A stretch of 64,000 nt of DNA from assembly GCA_965277345.1 (NCBI GenBank), contig CBDICI010000002.1:372001-436000 (forward strand), in the 5' to 3' direction. Source of the stretch: CAIOYC01 sp965277345. Its GTDB lineage: Bacteria; Pseudomonadota; Alphaproteobacteria; Caulobacterales; Caulobacteraceae. The notes under the pieces were generated by a model. The model did no database searches and was not told the origin of the DNA. It saw only the letters and a list, made by a program, of their open reading frames with translations. Made by a program: the position numbers and the translations under genes. Below, piece after piece: positions 13,039 to 23,633 of the stretch. The first letter of the stretch is position 1; each line of letters opens with the position of its first letter.

Positions 13039-13060
13039 CTTCGACAGGCTCAGGATGAGG
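13039..13060. repeat. Half-site of a palindromic repeat in the rRNA spacer
   Basis: TTCGACAGGCTCAGGATGAG and its neighbours match one arm of the repeat family found complete at 24315-24392 and 37605-37695. It lies in the transcribed spacer between the tRNA-Ala gene and 23S, on the strand opposite to transcription. Only one arm is present. Confidence 0.6.
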
Positions 13061-13089
13061 TGTCGAAGCACGTCCCGCACGGGCGGGAA

Positions 13090-13165
13090 TGGTGGAGCCA
13101 GACGGGATCGAACCGACGACCTCATGCTTGCAAAGCACGCGCTCTACCAACTGAGCTATGGCCCC
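13090..13165 (-). tRNA. tRNA-Ala (TGC)
   Basis: 76 nucleotides with CCA; 5' GGGGCCA pairs with TGGCTCC, giving the G3-U70 pair that identifies alanine tRNA. Anticodon TGC. Located in the 16S-23S spacer. Confidence 0.96.
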
Positions 13166-13226
13166 TTGGAGCGCTCGGCTGGGAGGATAGGGTCGCCGAA
13201 CCGCCCATGGGCGGCCTCGCCGGAAT

Positions 13227-13303
13227 TGGTAGGCCCGGGCAGACTCGAACTGCCGACCTTACGCTTATCAGGCGTACGCTCTAACCACCTGAGCTACAGG
13301 CCT
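13227..13303 (-). tRNA. tRNA-Ile (GAT)
   Basis: 77 nucleotides with CCA; acceptor AGGCCTG pairs with CGGGCCT, including one G-T pair. Anticodon GAT. Located between 16S and tRNA-Ala in the rrn spacer. Confidence 0.96.
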
Positions 13304-13480
13304 ATGGCGGCCGCTCAGGCGACGCAGTGATGCGCCCCGGGCTCGCGATCGCGCCGTCCGCAAGCCCCGATTGGGCCGGCGAGCGGCGAGAGTGGAAAGA
13401 GAAACGAAGACGGCGGCGTTCCGCACCTGTTTAGGTGTTTGGAGCTCCAATACCCCGGATCGAGTCCGGGGTGGAGGAAC

Positions 13481-14968
<1,488 letters not shown>

Positions 14969-15510
14969 GTTGAGCACTGACCTAAAGCTAATCGGCCGAA
15001 ACCGATTGGCGTTTAGTTCTGCATAGTATCTTGACGAGTTCCCACAAACTTGAGCGCCGGGCCGAGGCCCGACACCCCTATTTATGGTGTCTTCAAGAGA
15101 CCGCATTTGTCAGCGTTCGAGATAGGCCGTGAGCCTATCGCCAGAACGCCGCCGCCTGCGTTTCTCTTTCCAAATCAACAATGTCAAAGACCCGACCGAG
15201 CTTTTCGGCCCCACCGTTTAACGCCCGGTGGCGGCGGAGGCGGCTATCTAGTGGCCGCCGATTTCGCTGTCAACCGGCCATTTCCGAAGATTTCCGGCGA
15301 TGCCGAAGCCCTCGAAATTGGCACAAATCGTACCGCCCCGGGTTGCCTAAGCTCCCCGTTAAGAGCGATGCGATTCGATTGGAGGCCGGAGGATAGTCAC
15401 GAAACTTTCTAAAATCAAGCGGCTTGTACGCCGCCCGACCCGGGTTCCGTGTCCGCCTCCGAGCGAGGGGCGGCTTCTACGCGCCACCCCCGGGGTTGGC
15501 AAGCTGAAAA
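14969..15510. other. Leader/upstream region of the rRNA operon
   Basis: 540 bases without a gene between 16S and the CBS-domain gene, both transcribed on the minus strand. It contains the candidate promoter at 15390, an inverted repeat GACACC / GGTGTC around 15072-15090 and otherwise no recognisable site. A 120-codon open frame on the plus strand at 15050 has no protein likeness and is rejected. Confidence 0.5.
15390..15418 (-). promoter_or_regulatory. Candidate rRNA operon promoter
   Basis: On the minus strand: TTGATT (15418-15413), 17 bases, TATCCT (15395-15390), the best sigma-70-like pair in the 540 bases between the CBS gene and 16S. It would give a leader of about 420 bases. Other AT-rich patches nearer 16S (for example around 15080) lack a good partner hexamer. 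Confidence 0.35.
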
Positions 15511-15942
15511 TCAGCCGGCGGCGATATAATTCTTCAGTTCTTCAGCCTCCGCCTCGGTTTCCGCGATCTTGGCCTTCACCAGATCGCCGATGGAGACGAT
15601 GCCGATCAGGCGGCCTTCGCGGCATACCGGCAGGTGGCGGATGCGCCGATCGGTCATCCGCTCCAAGAGTTTATCCACCGACTCGTTGGGATCGGCGAAC
15701 ACCACGTCCCTGGACATGCACTCACCGATCGGTCGGGTCAGCCCCCCTGCCCCGCTCTCCGCCACCACCCGCACCACGTCGCGTTCGGAGAGGATGCCGA
15801 CCACCCTGTCGTCGCCGTCCTGCACCACCAGCGCGCCGACACGCCTGGTATGGAGCAGGGCCGAGGCCGCGCTGACGGTCTCGTTCGGGCCGACGGTGAA
15901 AACGCTGTCGCCCTTGTTCTTCAAAATCTGAAACACGAGCAT
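15511..15942 (-). CDS. CBS-domain protein
   Basis: A 143-residue soluble protein made only of two tandem CBS motifs (about residues 10-65 and 72-130), each ending in the characteristic ERDVVR / IGDLVK segment. Stand-alone CBS pairs (Bateman modules) bind adenine nucleotides and often act as energy sensors for other proteins; the partner is not known here. Upstream on the same strand is the rhomboid gene, 69 bases away, so they may be cotranscribed. Confidence 0.88.
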   Translation of the reverse strand: MLVFQILKNKGDSVFTVGPNETVSAASALLHTRRVGALVVQDGDDRVVGILSERDVVRVVAESGAGGLTRPIGECMSRDVVFADPNESVDKLLERMTDRRIRHLPVCREGRLIGIVSIGDLVKAKIAETEAEAEELKNYIAAG

Positions 15943-16011
15943 GACGGTCCCTCCCTTCCTTCCAGGACTAACGCCCGGATCGGGACAGGGTCTCGCAATC
16001 CGCGCGCGGAA

Positions 16012-16800
16012 TCAATCTTTGCGGCGCTGGAATGGCGCCCCCGGCGCGGCGCGGTCGAACATGCCGATCAGCAGGAGCCCCGCCACATAACCGGCGATGT
16101 GCGCCTCCCACGCCACCGGCGCGGTCGATCCGAACCCGGCATTGATCCGCAACAGCCCGATGACGAGGTTGCCGACGATCCAGGCCGCGCCCATCACCAC
16201 CACCGGCGTCGCGGTCAGCGCCGCCAGCTTGCGCCCGCCCATGATGCGCGAGGTGGCGGCGTAGAAGCCGGCGATGGCGCCGGACGCCCCCACCACCGGG
16301 TCGGCGCCGTGCGGATGGACCAGGGCATAGCCGAGATTGCCGCACAGGCCGCACACCAGGAAGAACAGCAGGAACAGCAGCCCCCCGCCCGGTCCCGTCC
16401 CGAACCGCCGCGCCACCCCTGCGCCGAACGCCACGCAAAACACGGCGTTGATCAGCACATGGCTCCAACTGCCGTGGACGAACATGGCGGTGAACAGGCC
16501 ATACCAGCCGCCCTGCAAAAGCCGGATCGGCGCGAAGCCGAACTGCAGGGCGAGCCCATCCGGATCGGGCTGCACGGATTGCAACGCATAGAGAGCGATG
16601 AGAACGACGGCGATCAGCGCCGGCGGCCACGGCAGTCTCAGCATCGGTTCGCGCGCCTGCGGCGCGGCGTCCCCCCACGGATTGACCGGCCCGGCGCCCG
16701 CGTCCCGCTCGATCCTGTCTCCCAACGCCGTCTCCGTCCTGAACCTGTCCGACTTAAGCCTTTGCGCGCCGGCCGCAACCAGGGTTCGCGGCTTCTTCAT
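16012..16800 (-). CDS. Rhomboid-family intramembrane serine protease
   Basis: A 262-residue polytopic membrane protein with about six hydrophobic segments. The catalytic pair is visible: Ser173 in GASGAIAGF and His234 in EAHIAGYVAG; the HGSWSHVLINAVF segment in the second helix matches the rhomboid H-x-x-x-N region. It should cleave membrane-spanning substrates within the bilayer. The N-terminal 60 residues are cytoplasmic and variable. The start is uncertain (ATGs at 16836 and 16800, and an internal Met just before the first helix), and none has a clear ribosome-binding site. It is divergent from hfaA. Confidence 0.9.
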   Translation of the reverse strand: MKKPRTLVAAGAQRLKSDRFRTETALGDRIERDAGAGPVNPWGDAAPQAREPMLRLPWPPALIAVVLIALYALQSVQPDPDGLALQFGFAPIRLLQGGWYGLFTAMFVHGSWSHVLINAVFCVAFGAGVARRFGTGPGGGLLFLLFFLVCGLCGNLGYALVHPHGADPVVGASGAIAGFYAATSRIMGGRKLAALTATPVVVMGAAWIVGNLVIGLLRINAGFGSTAPVAWEAHIAGYVAGLLLIGMFDRAAPGAPFQRRKD

Positions 16801-16890
16801 CGTCGTTAACGCGTCGGTGACTTCATTGGGCCACAACTGTCAAACGGCGGCGATCCGAATCGTGCCGCCCGAGTATCGAGGGAGTGAATC

Positions 16891-17331
16891 ATGGGTCGAA
16901 CCATCCTGGCGGGCGGCCTCGCCTCGCTGGCGGTGTTCGCCGCCGCAGGCGGAGCGCACGCCCAGTCCGCCTCCGGCACCGTCTCGCAATACAGCCGCGG
17001 CTATGGCGCCAACGCCGGCTCGCTCAGTCAGCCGATCAACGTCTCCACCCGTGACGCCAACGGCAACCGGGTGATCACCGACGGGGTGATCCAGACCGGC
17101 AACGACAACTCGATCTTCAGCAAGCTCGGCGTCTCCGGCGCCCTCGACCAAGTATCCGGCGCCGGCGCGGTCAATTCGGGAACCGCCAGCGCCATCGGCA
17201 ACAACCTGCAGGTCAATGTGAGCGGCAGCTACAACACCGTCATCGTCAACGCCAACCAGACCAACAACGGGACGGTCACCGCGACGACCACGATCCTGAA
17301 CGGCAAGGTCAACCTCGATGGTGGTCAGTAG
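16891..17331 (+). CDS. hfaA: Holdfast anchor protein HfaA
   Basis: A 146-residue secreted protein with a signal peptide ending AHA-Q (cut after about residue 24). The mature part is rich in Gly, Ser, Asn and Thr with short alternating strands (NTVIVNANQTNNGTV), as in curli-like surface proteins. HfaA, with HfaB and HfaD, fixes the polysaccharide holdfast to the stalked pole in Caulobacter. The assignment rests on this composition plus the order hfaA, CsgG-like hfaB, large hfaD. A GGGAG ribosome-binding site precedes the ATG. The hfaB start follows one base after the stop. Confidence 0.82.
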   Translation: MGRTILAGGLASLAVFAAAGGAHAQSASGTVSQYSRGYGANAGSLSQPINVSTRDANGNRVITDGVIQTGNDNSIFSKLGVSGALDQVSGAGAVNSGTASAIGNNLQVNVSGSYNTVIVNANQTNNGTVTATTTILNGKVNLDGGQ

Positions 17332-17332
17332 G

Positions 17333-18355
17333 ATGTTGGACCCCCTCGCCCCGATGACGGTCGCCAGGAAGATCGCCGTTCTGTTCAGCGTGTCCGCGCT
17401 CGGCCTCTCCGGCTGCGCGGTATCGCCCGTCGCCGGGCCGCACGGCCTCTACGCTTCGCCCATCGGCAATGCGCCGGTGATCTCCAACGGCACGCCCTAT
17501 TCCGCCGCCCTGGTCTGCCTGTCGGAATACGCCCACCGCTACGGCGTCCACGCCCCCCGCATCGCCGTCGGCCGCATCGCCGACTACACCGGTAAGGCCG
17601 AGGACAACGGCGGCCGCGCGGTGACCCAGGGCGCTTCGCTGATGGCCATCTCCGCCCTGGCCAAGGCCGGCGTGCCGCTGGTGGAACGCTACGACACCTC
17701 GGTCTCCGAAATGGAGCTGAAATACGCCAACAACAAGCTGATCTCCGACCAGCCGGTGGAGGGCGCCGGCGCCCCGTCCGGACCCCACCGCAAAATACTG
17801 GAAGGCCAAATCCCCGGCTCGGACTTCTATCTGGTCGGCGGTATTACGGAGCTGAACTACAACATCCGCTCCTCCGGGCTCGATCTGGCGGCCGGCAAGC
17901 AGGACGCCACCAAGGGCACGGGCGAGGTCACCGGCCAGCTCTACGTGATGAACGTCGCCATGGACCTGCGCCTGGTGGAGACCAAGACCGAACAGGTGGT
18001 CGATGTCTATTCCGGCCAAAAGCAGATCATCGGCCGCCAGGTGGGCGGCGGCTTCTTCAAGTTCTTCGGCTCGGACGTGTTCGATGTGTCGATTGGCTCT
18101 GGCGGGCTGGAGCCGGTGCAACTCGCGGTGCGGTCGGTGATCGAGCGCGCCATGGTGGAGTTCGTCGCCAATCTCTATGGCGCACCGGGCCCCGGCGCCT
18201 GTATCGGCGCCTATGATCCGCTCGGCACGACCGGCGTCACCGGCGGCTTCACGCCTGCCTACAATAACCTGGATCGCAACAATGGCCGCACCCGCCAAGA
18301 CCCGTCGCGCTGGGACGCTCAGCGCGATCCTGGTATGCTGCGCGGCCGCTACTAG
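17333..18355 (+). CDS. hfaB: Holdfast anchor export lipoprotein HfaB (CsgG family)
   Basis: A 340-residue outer-membrane lipoprotein: hydrophobic signal ending in the lipobox LSGC (Cys28 from this start). The body is a CsgG domain, the curli secretion pore (RIAVGRIADYTGK, QGASLMAISAL, ERYDTSVSEMEL). In Caulobacter HfaB exports or stabilises HfaA and HfaD. Start choice: 17333 has GGTGG at suitable distance; ATGs at 17318 and 17354 are alternatives, the latter starting just before the signal peptide. The 3' end overlaps hfaD by 74 bases in another frame. Confidence 0.88.
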   Translation: MLDPLAPMTVARKIAVLFSVSALGLSGCAVSPVAGPHGLYASPIGNAPVISNGTPYSAALVCLSEYAHRYGVHAPRIAVGRIADYTGKAEDNGGRAVTQGASLMAISALAKAGVPLVERYDTSVSEMELKYANNKLISDQPVEGAGAPSGPHRKILEGQIPGSDFYLVGGITELNYNIRSSGLDLAAGKQDATKGTGEVTGQLYVMNVAMDLRLVETKTEQVVDVYSGQKQIIGRQVGGGFFKFFGSDVFDVSIGSGGLEPVQLAVRSVIERAMVEFVANLYGAPGPGACIGAYDPLGTTGVTGGFTPAYNNLDRNNGRTRQDPSRWDAQRDPGMLRGRY

Positions 18356-19571
18356 CAGCGGCGTCCTCGCCCCCAAGGCCTGGGCCCAGAGCGCATCCTC
18401 GCCGCCGTCGCCGACGGTGATCGACCAGGTGCAACTCGGCGACGTCACCGCCAACCAGACGCTGCAGGTGACCACGCCCCCCGCCAGCGTCAGCCAGGGC
18501 GCGACCACGGTGGGCAACAGCGCCAGCGCCACCGGGGAAAACACCGCCGTGGACTATCGCGCCACGCAGGAACTGAACGGCGACAGCCACGCCGTGGTGA
18601 ACGTCTCGGTGGCCGATAGCGCCGGGGCCGCCCTCTATGTGTCGAGCTCGGCTACCGGCAATACCGGTACGGGGGGAACCTGCTGTGCGGCGCTGACCGG
18701 ATCGGCCACCCAGACCATCGACGCCAACCACACGGTGACCGCCGAGGCCGACCTCTATACCGGCGGACCCCACACCACCGGCACGATCTCCGCCGACGCC
18801 ACCGCCATCGGCAACACCCAGGGCTGGGAGACCAACGGCGGCTCGGTCGACGCCAGCTCGACCCAAGCGCACTATGGCGAGACCTATGCGGCGCTGGGCG
18901 CCAATGTGGCCCGGGTGGACGGCGCGGCCAGCTATTCCGCCACCGCCGTGGCCAACAACGTCACCTCGGACGCGACTAGCGCGCCGGTGAACCTGACGGT
19001 CAGCCAGGTGGCGGACGGCTTCCGCACCCGCGGCGGGGTGGACGTGGTGCAGCAGTTCGGCGGCGATGTGGGCGTCGCGGCCACCGCCACCTCCAACAAC
19101 ATCAACATCACCTCGAACGGCTACGCCGCCGCCTTGGCCTCCGACCAATACAACACCAACCCGGTGCAAGCCGAGGTGGTGAACCTGGACGTGGGCGCGT
19201 GGAGCGGCACGGTGACCGGCTCCGCCTATGGCGTGGCCAATTCCGCTATCGTCTCCAACGCCGGACCGACCACCAGCGTCAACGGCGTGCAGACCAATAC
19301 CGGCGCGGTGGACGCCACGGTGAACTTCACCGGCGGGTCGGGGGGCGCTGGGGGCGATTCCACCATACTGGCCACCGCCGTCGGCAACGCCTATTCCGCC
19401 TATGCCTGCGCCGAGTGTAACGGGGCGGTGCAGGCCACGCTGAAGCAGAGCAATGCCGGCGGCGTCTCGGCCACCAGCGCCAGCACGATCACCAGCCAGG
19501 GCAATATCGCCGGCGCCGCCAGCGCGGTGGGCAACACCGCCACCTTTTCGGTGCGCAAGCCCGGAAGCTGA
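18282..19571 (+). CDS. hfaD: Holdfast anchor protein HfaD
   Basis: A 429-residue secreted protein with a signal peptide ending AWA-Q (about residue 35). The mature chain is very low in Lys and Arg and consists of repeated beta-strand-forming stretches rich in Ala, Thr, Ser, Asn and Gly, with recurring A-x-x-x-G/A-N-T/N segments (ATAIGNTQG, AVANNVTS, AVGNAYSA). HfaD is the large surface component that, with HfaA, forms the anchor complex. The ATG at 18282 is inside hfaB; no later ATG would keep the signal peptide, so the 74-base overlap is probably real and implies translational coupling. Confidence 0.82.
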   Translation: MAAPAKTRRAGTLSAILVCCAAATSSGVLAPKAWAQSASSPPSPTVIDQVQLGDVTANQTLQVTTPPASVSQGATTVGNSASATGENTAVDYRATQELNGDSHAVVNVSVADSAGAALYVSSSATGNTGTGGTCCAALTGSATQTIDANHTVTAEADLYTGGPHTTGTISADATAIGNTQGWETNGGSVDASSTQAHYGETYAALGANVARVDGAASYSATAVANNVTSDATSAPVNLTVSQVADGFRTRGGVDVVQQFGGDVGVAATATSNNINITSNGYAAALASDQYNTNPVQAEVVNLDVGAWSGTVTGSAYGVANSAIVSNAGPTTSVNGVQTNTGAVDATVNFTGGSGGAGGDSTILATAVGNAYSAYACAECNGAVQATLKQSNAGGVSATSASTITSQGNIAGAASAVGNTATFSVRKPGS

Positions 19572-19698
19572 CGACCCGTGAGCTGAGGCCGATCGTCCCG
19601 ATCGGGATAAAACCGCCGAGATTTCGGCGCGGTCACTCGCCATGGCGTGCGAAACCCTTATGGGTTGCAGCGTCCAGCCCCTGTCGAGGCCCCTCCGT

Positions 19699-22536
19699 AT
19701 GAACCGCACCCTTCGCGCCGCCCTGACCGGATGCGCCGCCCTGGCGCTTAACGCCGCGCTGAGCCCCCACGTGCAGGCCGCGCCCGATCCCTGGCCGCAG
19801 GCGCACAGCGACATCCGGCCGGACCCCGCGGCGCGCTTCGGCGCGCTGGCGAACGGGATGCGCTATGTGATCCTGCACAACGCCACCCCGCCGCACGAGA
19901 CCTCGATCCGCCTGCGCATCGGCTCGGGCTCGTTCGAGGAGGCGGACGACCAGCAGGGCCTGGCCCACTTCCTGGAGCACATGGCCTTCAAGGGGTCGGC
20001 CCATATGCCTGAGGGGGAGATGATGAAGGTGCTGCAGCGCCACGGCCTGGCCTTCGGCGCGGACACCAACGCCTTCACCAATTTCGACCAGACGGTCTAT
20101 CAGCTCGACCTGCCCGAGAGCGACGACGACAGCATCGACCTCGCCCTCGGCCTGATGCGGGAGACCGGGAGCGAGCTGACCCTGGACGCCCAGGCGATGG
20201 AGCCGGAGCGGGGCGTGGTGCTGTCCGAAGAGCGCCTGCGCGACACCCCCGGCTACGAAGCGGCGCGCAAGCAGCAGGCCTTCGTCATGCAGGGCCAACT
20301 TCCGCCCACCCGCTGGCCCATCGGCAAGGTCGCGGTGATCCAGCACGCGCCGGCGGCGCGGCTACGCGACTTCTATCGCGCCAACTATCGGCCGGAGCGC
20401 GCCGTGCTGGTGGTGGTCGGCGACATCGACGTGGACAGGATGGAGGTCCGGATCAAGGCGCGGTTCGGGGACTGGCGCGGTACCGGGCCGGCCACGGGCG
20501 AGCCGGTCTATGGCCCGGTCGCCAAGCGCGGCGAGGCGGCGCAGGTGATCGTGCAGCCGGGCCTGCCGCTGTCGCTCTCGGTGAGTTGGGCGGGGCCGCA
20601 CGACCCCACGCCCGACAGCCGGGCCAAGGAGGGGCGCGACCTCGTCGAGTCCCTCGGCCTCAATATCGTCAACCGCCGGCTGGAGCGGCTGGCCCGCGGC
20701 GAGAATCCGCCCTTCCTCTCCGCCGGCGTCGGCCGGGCGGACCAGTTGAAGACAATCCGCATCGCCGCCCTGGCCGTCACGCCCAGGGGTGACGACTGGC
20801 AGGGTGCGCTCGCCGCCGCCGAGGGCGTGCGCCGGCAGGTTCTGCAGTATGGGGTCCAGCCGGCCGAGCTGACCCGCGCCGTTACCGAGGCGCGCGAGCG
20901 GCTGGTGGGCACGCTGGCCGGCGCCCCCACCCGGCGCACGCCGGTCCTGGCCCAGCAGATCCTGGCCGACATCGACGCGGACGAGGTGTTCAACACCCCG
21001 GCCGACAATCTGTCGATCTTCGACGCGGCGGTGAAGGACCTGAAGCCGGCGCAGGTGGATGCGGCCCTGCGCCAGACCTTTACCGGCGCCGGCCCCCTGC
21101 TCTCCATGGTCGCTCCGACCCCGCTCAAGGGCGGCGAGGCTGCGCTGACCGCCGGGTTCGACGCCGCCGAGGCCGCGCCGCTCAAGCCCTATGCGGCGGC
21201 GGAGGCCAAGCCCTGGCCCTATGTCCGGTTCGGCGAGCCCGGCACGGTGGTGGAGACCCGCGCCATCCCCGACCTCGGCGTCACCTTCGTGCGCTTCGCC
21301 AACGGCGCGCGCCTGATCTTCAAGCCGACCGGCTTTCGTAAGGATCAGGTCTCCATCGCCTATACCCTGCCCGGCGGGCTGCTGGCGCTGCCGAGCGACC
21401 GCCACACGCCCTTGTGGGGCCTCTCGGCCCTGGGGCAGGGCGGCCTTGGCCGGATGACGCTGGAAGAGGTGGAGCAGGCGCTGGCCGGCAAGGTCTACGG
21501 CTTCAACGCCCGCACCGGCGAGGACGCCACCGTGTTCTCCGGCCAGACCCGGCGGGTCGATCTCGATACCGAGATGCAGGTGCTGACCGCCTTCCTCACC
21601 GATCCCGCCTGGCGTCCGTCCGGGTTCGAGCGCATCCGCAGTCTCACCAACCTGCAGCTCGACCAGCTCGACTCGACGCCCCAGGGCGTTCTGGCGCGCA
21701 GCCTGGAAAGCCTGCTGCATTCCGGCGACGCGCGCTGGAGCAACCCCACCCATGCGGAGGTGAACGCCGCCCGCATCGGCGAGGTGCGCGGGGTCTGGGA
21801 CCCCGCCCTGGCGCACGATCCGGTGGAGATCACCATGGTCGGCGACCTGACCCTGGACCAGGCCATCGCCGCTGTGGGCCGCACCGTGGGCGCCTTGCCC
21901 CCGCGCGGCCCCGCCGTGCCCCGGGCCCCGCACGGGCGCGAGGTGCATTTCCCGGCGCCGACGCCGGAGCCCCTTCGCCTGACCCACAAGGGCCGCGCCG
22001 ATCAGGCCATCGCCTATATCGCCTGGCCCGCCACCGACTATTACGCCAACCCGCAGGAATCCCGCGCCCTCAGCCTGGCGGTGACGGTGATGCAGGACCG
22101 GCTGCTGCAGAAGGTGCGCATCGCCGAGGGGGCGACCTATTCGCCCACCGCCGCGCTGCGCGATTCGGAGACCTTCCCCGGCTATGGGGTGATCTCCGCC
22201 TCGGTGGAGACGCCGCCCGGCAAGCTCGACGGCTTCTATCGCGACGTGTCGCAGATCATCGCCGACATGCGCGCCCATCCGGTCACCGCCGACGAGCTGG
22301 AGCGGGCCCGAAAGCCCCGGCTGGAGCAGATCCAGAAGGGCCAGCAGACCAACGAATACTGGATGGCCCGCCTGCCCGGCAGCGAGGAGGAGCCCCGCCG
22401 CCTGGACGTGATCCGCACCAGCCTCCCCGGCTACACCGCCGTCACCCTGGCCGACGTGCAGGCCGCCGCCCGCAAATACCTCCGCGACGAAACCGCCTAC
22501 AAGATCGTGGTCACGCCGGAGGGGGCGGCGCCCTGA
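19699..22536 (+). CDS. Secreted M16 (insulinase/pitrilysin) zinc metallopeptidase
   Basis: A 945-residue periplasmic peptidase with signal peptide (MNRTLRAALTGCAALALN...). The N-terminal M16 domain has the inverted zinc motif H90-F-L-E93-H94 and the third ligand Glu170 in ERGVVLSEE, exactly 76 residues later as in the family. A second, non-catalytic M16C half follows (residues about 500-945), with the R-x-x-x-x-Y-type segment near EGATYSPTA. Such two-domain enzymes degrade peptides in a closed chamber. It follows hfaD by 127 bases; a role in holdfast maturation is only a guess from position. Confidence 0.92.
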   Translation: MNRTLRAALTGCAALALNAALSPHVQAAPDPWPQAHSDIRPDPAARFGALANGMRYVILHNATPPHETSIRLRIGSGSFEEADDQQGLAHFLEHMAFKGSAHMPEGEMMKVLQRHGLAFGADTNAFTNFDQTVYQLDLPESDDDSIDLALGLMRETGSELTLDAQAMEPERGVVLSEERLRDTPGYEAARKQQAFVMQGQLPPTRWPIGKVAVIQHAPAARLRDFYRANYRPERAVLVVVGDIDVDRMEVRIKARFGDWRGTGPATGEPVYGPVAKRGEAAQVIVQPGLPLSLSVSWAGPHDPTPDSRAKEGRDLVESLGLNIVNRRLERLARGENPPFLSAGVGRADQLKTIRIAALAVTPRGDDWQGALAAAEGVRRQVLQYGVQPAELTRAVTEARERLVGTLAGAPTRRTPVLAQQILADIDADEVFNTPADNLSIFDAAVKDLKPAQVDAALRQTFTGAGPLLSMVAPTPLKGGEAALTAGFDAAEAAPLKPYAAAEAKPWPYVRFGEPGTVVETRAIPDLGVTFVRFANGARLIFKPTGFRKDQVSIAYTLPGGLLALPSDRHTPLWGLSALGQGGLGRMTLEEVEQALAGKVYGFNARTGEDATVFSGQTRRVDLDTEMQVLTAFLTDPAWRPSGFERIRSLTNLQLDQLDSTPQGVLARSLESLLHSGDARWSNPTHAEVNAARIGEVRGVWDPALAHDPVEITMVGDLTLDQAIAAVGRTVGALPPRGPAVPRAPHGREVHFPAPTPEPLRLTHKGRADQAIAYIAWPATDYYANPQESRALSLAVTVMQDRLLQKVRIAEGATYSPTAALRDSETFPGYGVISASVETPPGKLDGFYRDVSQIIADMRAHPVTADELERARKPRLEQIQKGQQTNEYWMARLPGSEEEPRRLDVIRTSLPGYTAVTLADVQAAARKYLRDETAYKIVVTPEGAAP

Positions 22537-22575
22537 ACCTACAATGACTTGGGCTTTCCCCAATAGCCACGCCGC

Positions 22576-22744
22576 GCTAGCGTCCCGAACCAGACGTTCG
22601 CCGGTGGATAGGATCACGCGCAGGGCGAACTTCTGGTTTGAAAAGGACACTAGAAACCCATGCTTCTAGTGTGGCTCGAGATTCATAAATTCGCACCGCG
22701 ACCTCCATCCTCTGTCGGCGAATTTCTGAATCGCCACACTAATC
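22576..22744. repeat. Compound palindromic repeat, CTAG-bounded
   Basis: Two adjacent inverted repeats fill the gap between the M16 and amidase genes. Unit 1 (22576-22655) pairs GCTAGCGTCCCGAACC with GGTTTGAAAAGGACACTAG; unit 2 (22664-22744) pairs CTAGTGTGGCTCGAGATTC with GAATCGCCACACTA. The left arm of unit 1 and the right arm of unit 2 recur as the two arms of the copy at 30011. Each arm carries (A/G)TTCGCC-like or GGCGAA(C/T)TT inner sequence. It could fold into two hairpins in RNA. Confidence 0.8.
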
Positions 22745-22751
22745 CACGGCC

Positions 22752-23498
22752 ATGATCGCGCCCTATATCGACGCTCCCTCCCCCAATTTCGACGCCCGCC
22801 ATGCACCGCCGGATATGGTGGTGCTGCACTATACCGGTATGAAGACGGGCGAAGCGGCGCTGGCGCGGCTGCGCGATCCCGCGGCCAAGGTCTCGGCCCA
22901 CTATCTGGTGGAGGAGGACGGGCGCGTGTTCGCCCTGGTGGAGGAGGCGCGGCGCGCTTGGCACGCGGGCGTGTCGTTCTGGAAGGGCGATGACGACATC
23001 AACGCCCGCTCCATCGGCGTCGAGATCGTCAATCCGGGGCACGAGCACGGCTATCGCCCCTTTCCGGAAGCCCAGATCGGGGCGGTGATCGACTTGCTGA
23101 CCGACATCCGCGGTCGCTGGACCATCCCCGACGCCCGCATCCTCGCCCATTCCGACGTGGCCCCGGAGCGCAAGGAAGACCCTGGGGAACTGTTCCCGTG
23201 GAAGCGGCTGCACGGGGCCGGGCACGGATTGTGGGCGGAACCCACCGCCGCGCCGGGCGAGGCCCTCGGCGCGGGAGACGAGGGGGTGGGCGTCTTCGCC
23301 CTGCAGGCGGCGTTGACCCGCCTCGGCTACGACAGCGTCCCCACCGGAACGTACGAGGCCAGGACCGCCGGGATCGTCACCGCCTTCCAGCGCCACTGGG
23401 CCCCGCACCGCCTGGACGGCGTCGCCGACGGCGAGACCCGCGCCCGGCTGATGGGCGTGCTCCGCGCGGCGCAGGCTTATGACTTGGGATTGGCGTAG
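22752..23498 (+). CDS. N-acetylmuramoyl-L-alanine amidase (AmpD/AmiD type)
   Basis: A 248-residue amidase_2 enzyme that cuts the bond between muramic acid and L-alanine in peptidoglycan or its fragments. Zinc ligands: His26 in VVLHYTG, and the late HSDVAPERKEDPG segment carrying the second His and the Asp/Cys-position ligand; AWHAGVSFW is the substrate-side motif. A C-terminal peptidoglycan-binding domain occupies about residues 175-240. No signal peptide is seen, which fits a cytoplasmic recycling enzyme, although E. coli AmiD with the same two domains is an outer-membrane lipoprotein. It begins 7 bases after a palindromic repeat. Confidence 0.9.
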   Translation: MIAPYIDAPSPNFDARHAPPDMVVLHYTGMKTGEAALARLRDPAAKVSAHYLVEEDGRVFALVEEARRAWHAGVSFWKGDDDINARSIGVEIVNPGHEHGYRPFPEAQIGAVIDLLTDIRGRWTIPDARILAHSDVAPERKEDPGELFPWKRLHGAGHGLWAEPTAAPGEALGAGDEGVGVFALQAALTRLGYDSVPTGTYEARTAGIVTAFQRHWAPHRLDGVADGETRARLMGVLRAAQAYDLGLA

Positions 23499-23633
23499 CG
23501 CGAATGCCTTCCATGGCCGCGGCCTCAACAGCGTCCACCGAGACGCAGAGGTGCAACCTTTCGGCGTGACGCCTCCCAAAGACCGTTCCGCCTGAGATAA
23601 GGCCCGAAGGGCCGGTTCGAAGGGCTCGGCTTT

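Noticed and set aside
15050..15412. Open frame of 120 codons upstream of 16S
   Set aside because: Opposite strand to the rRNA operon, no start signal and no protein pattern; treated as leader DNA.
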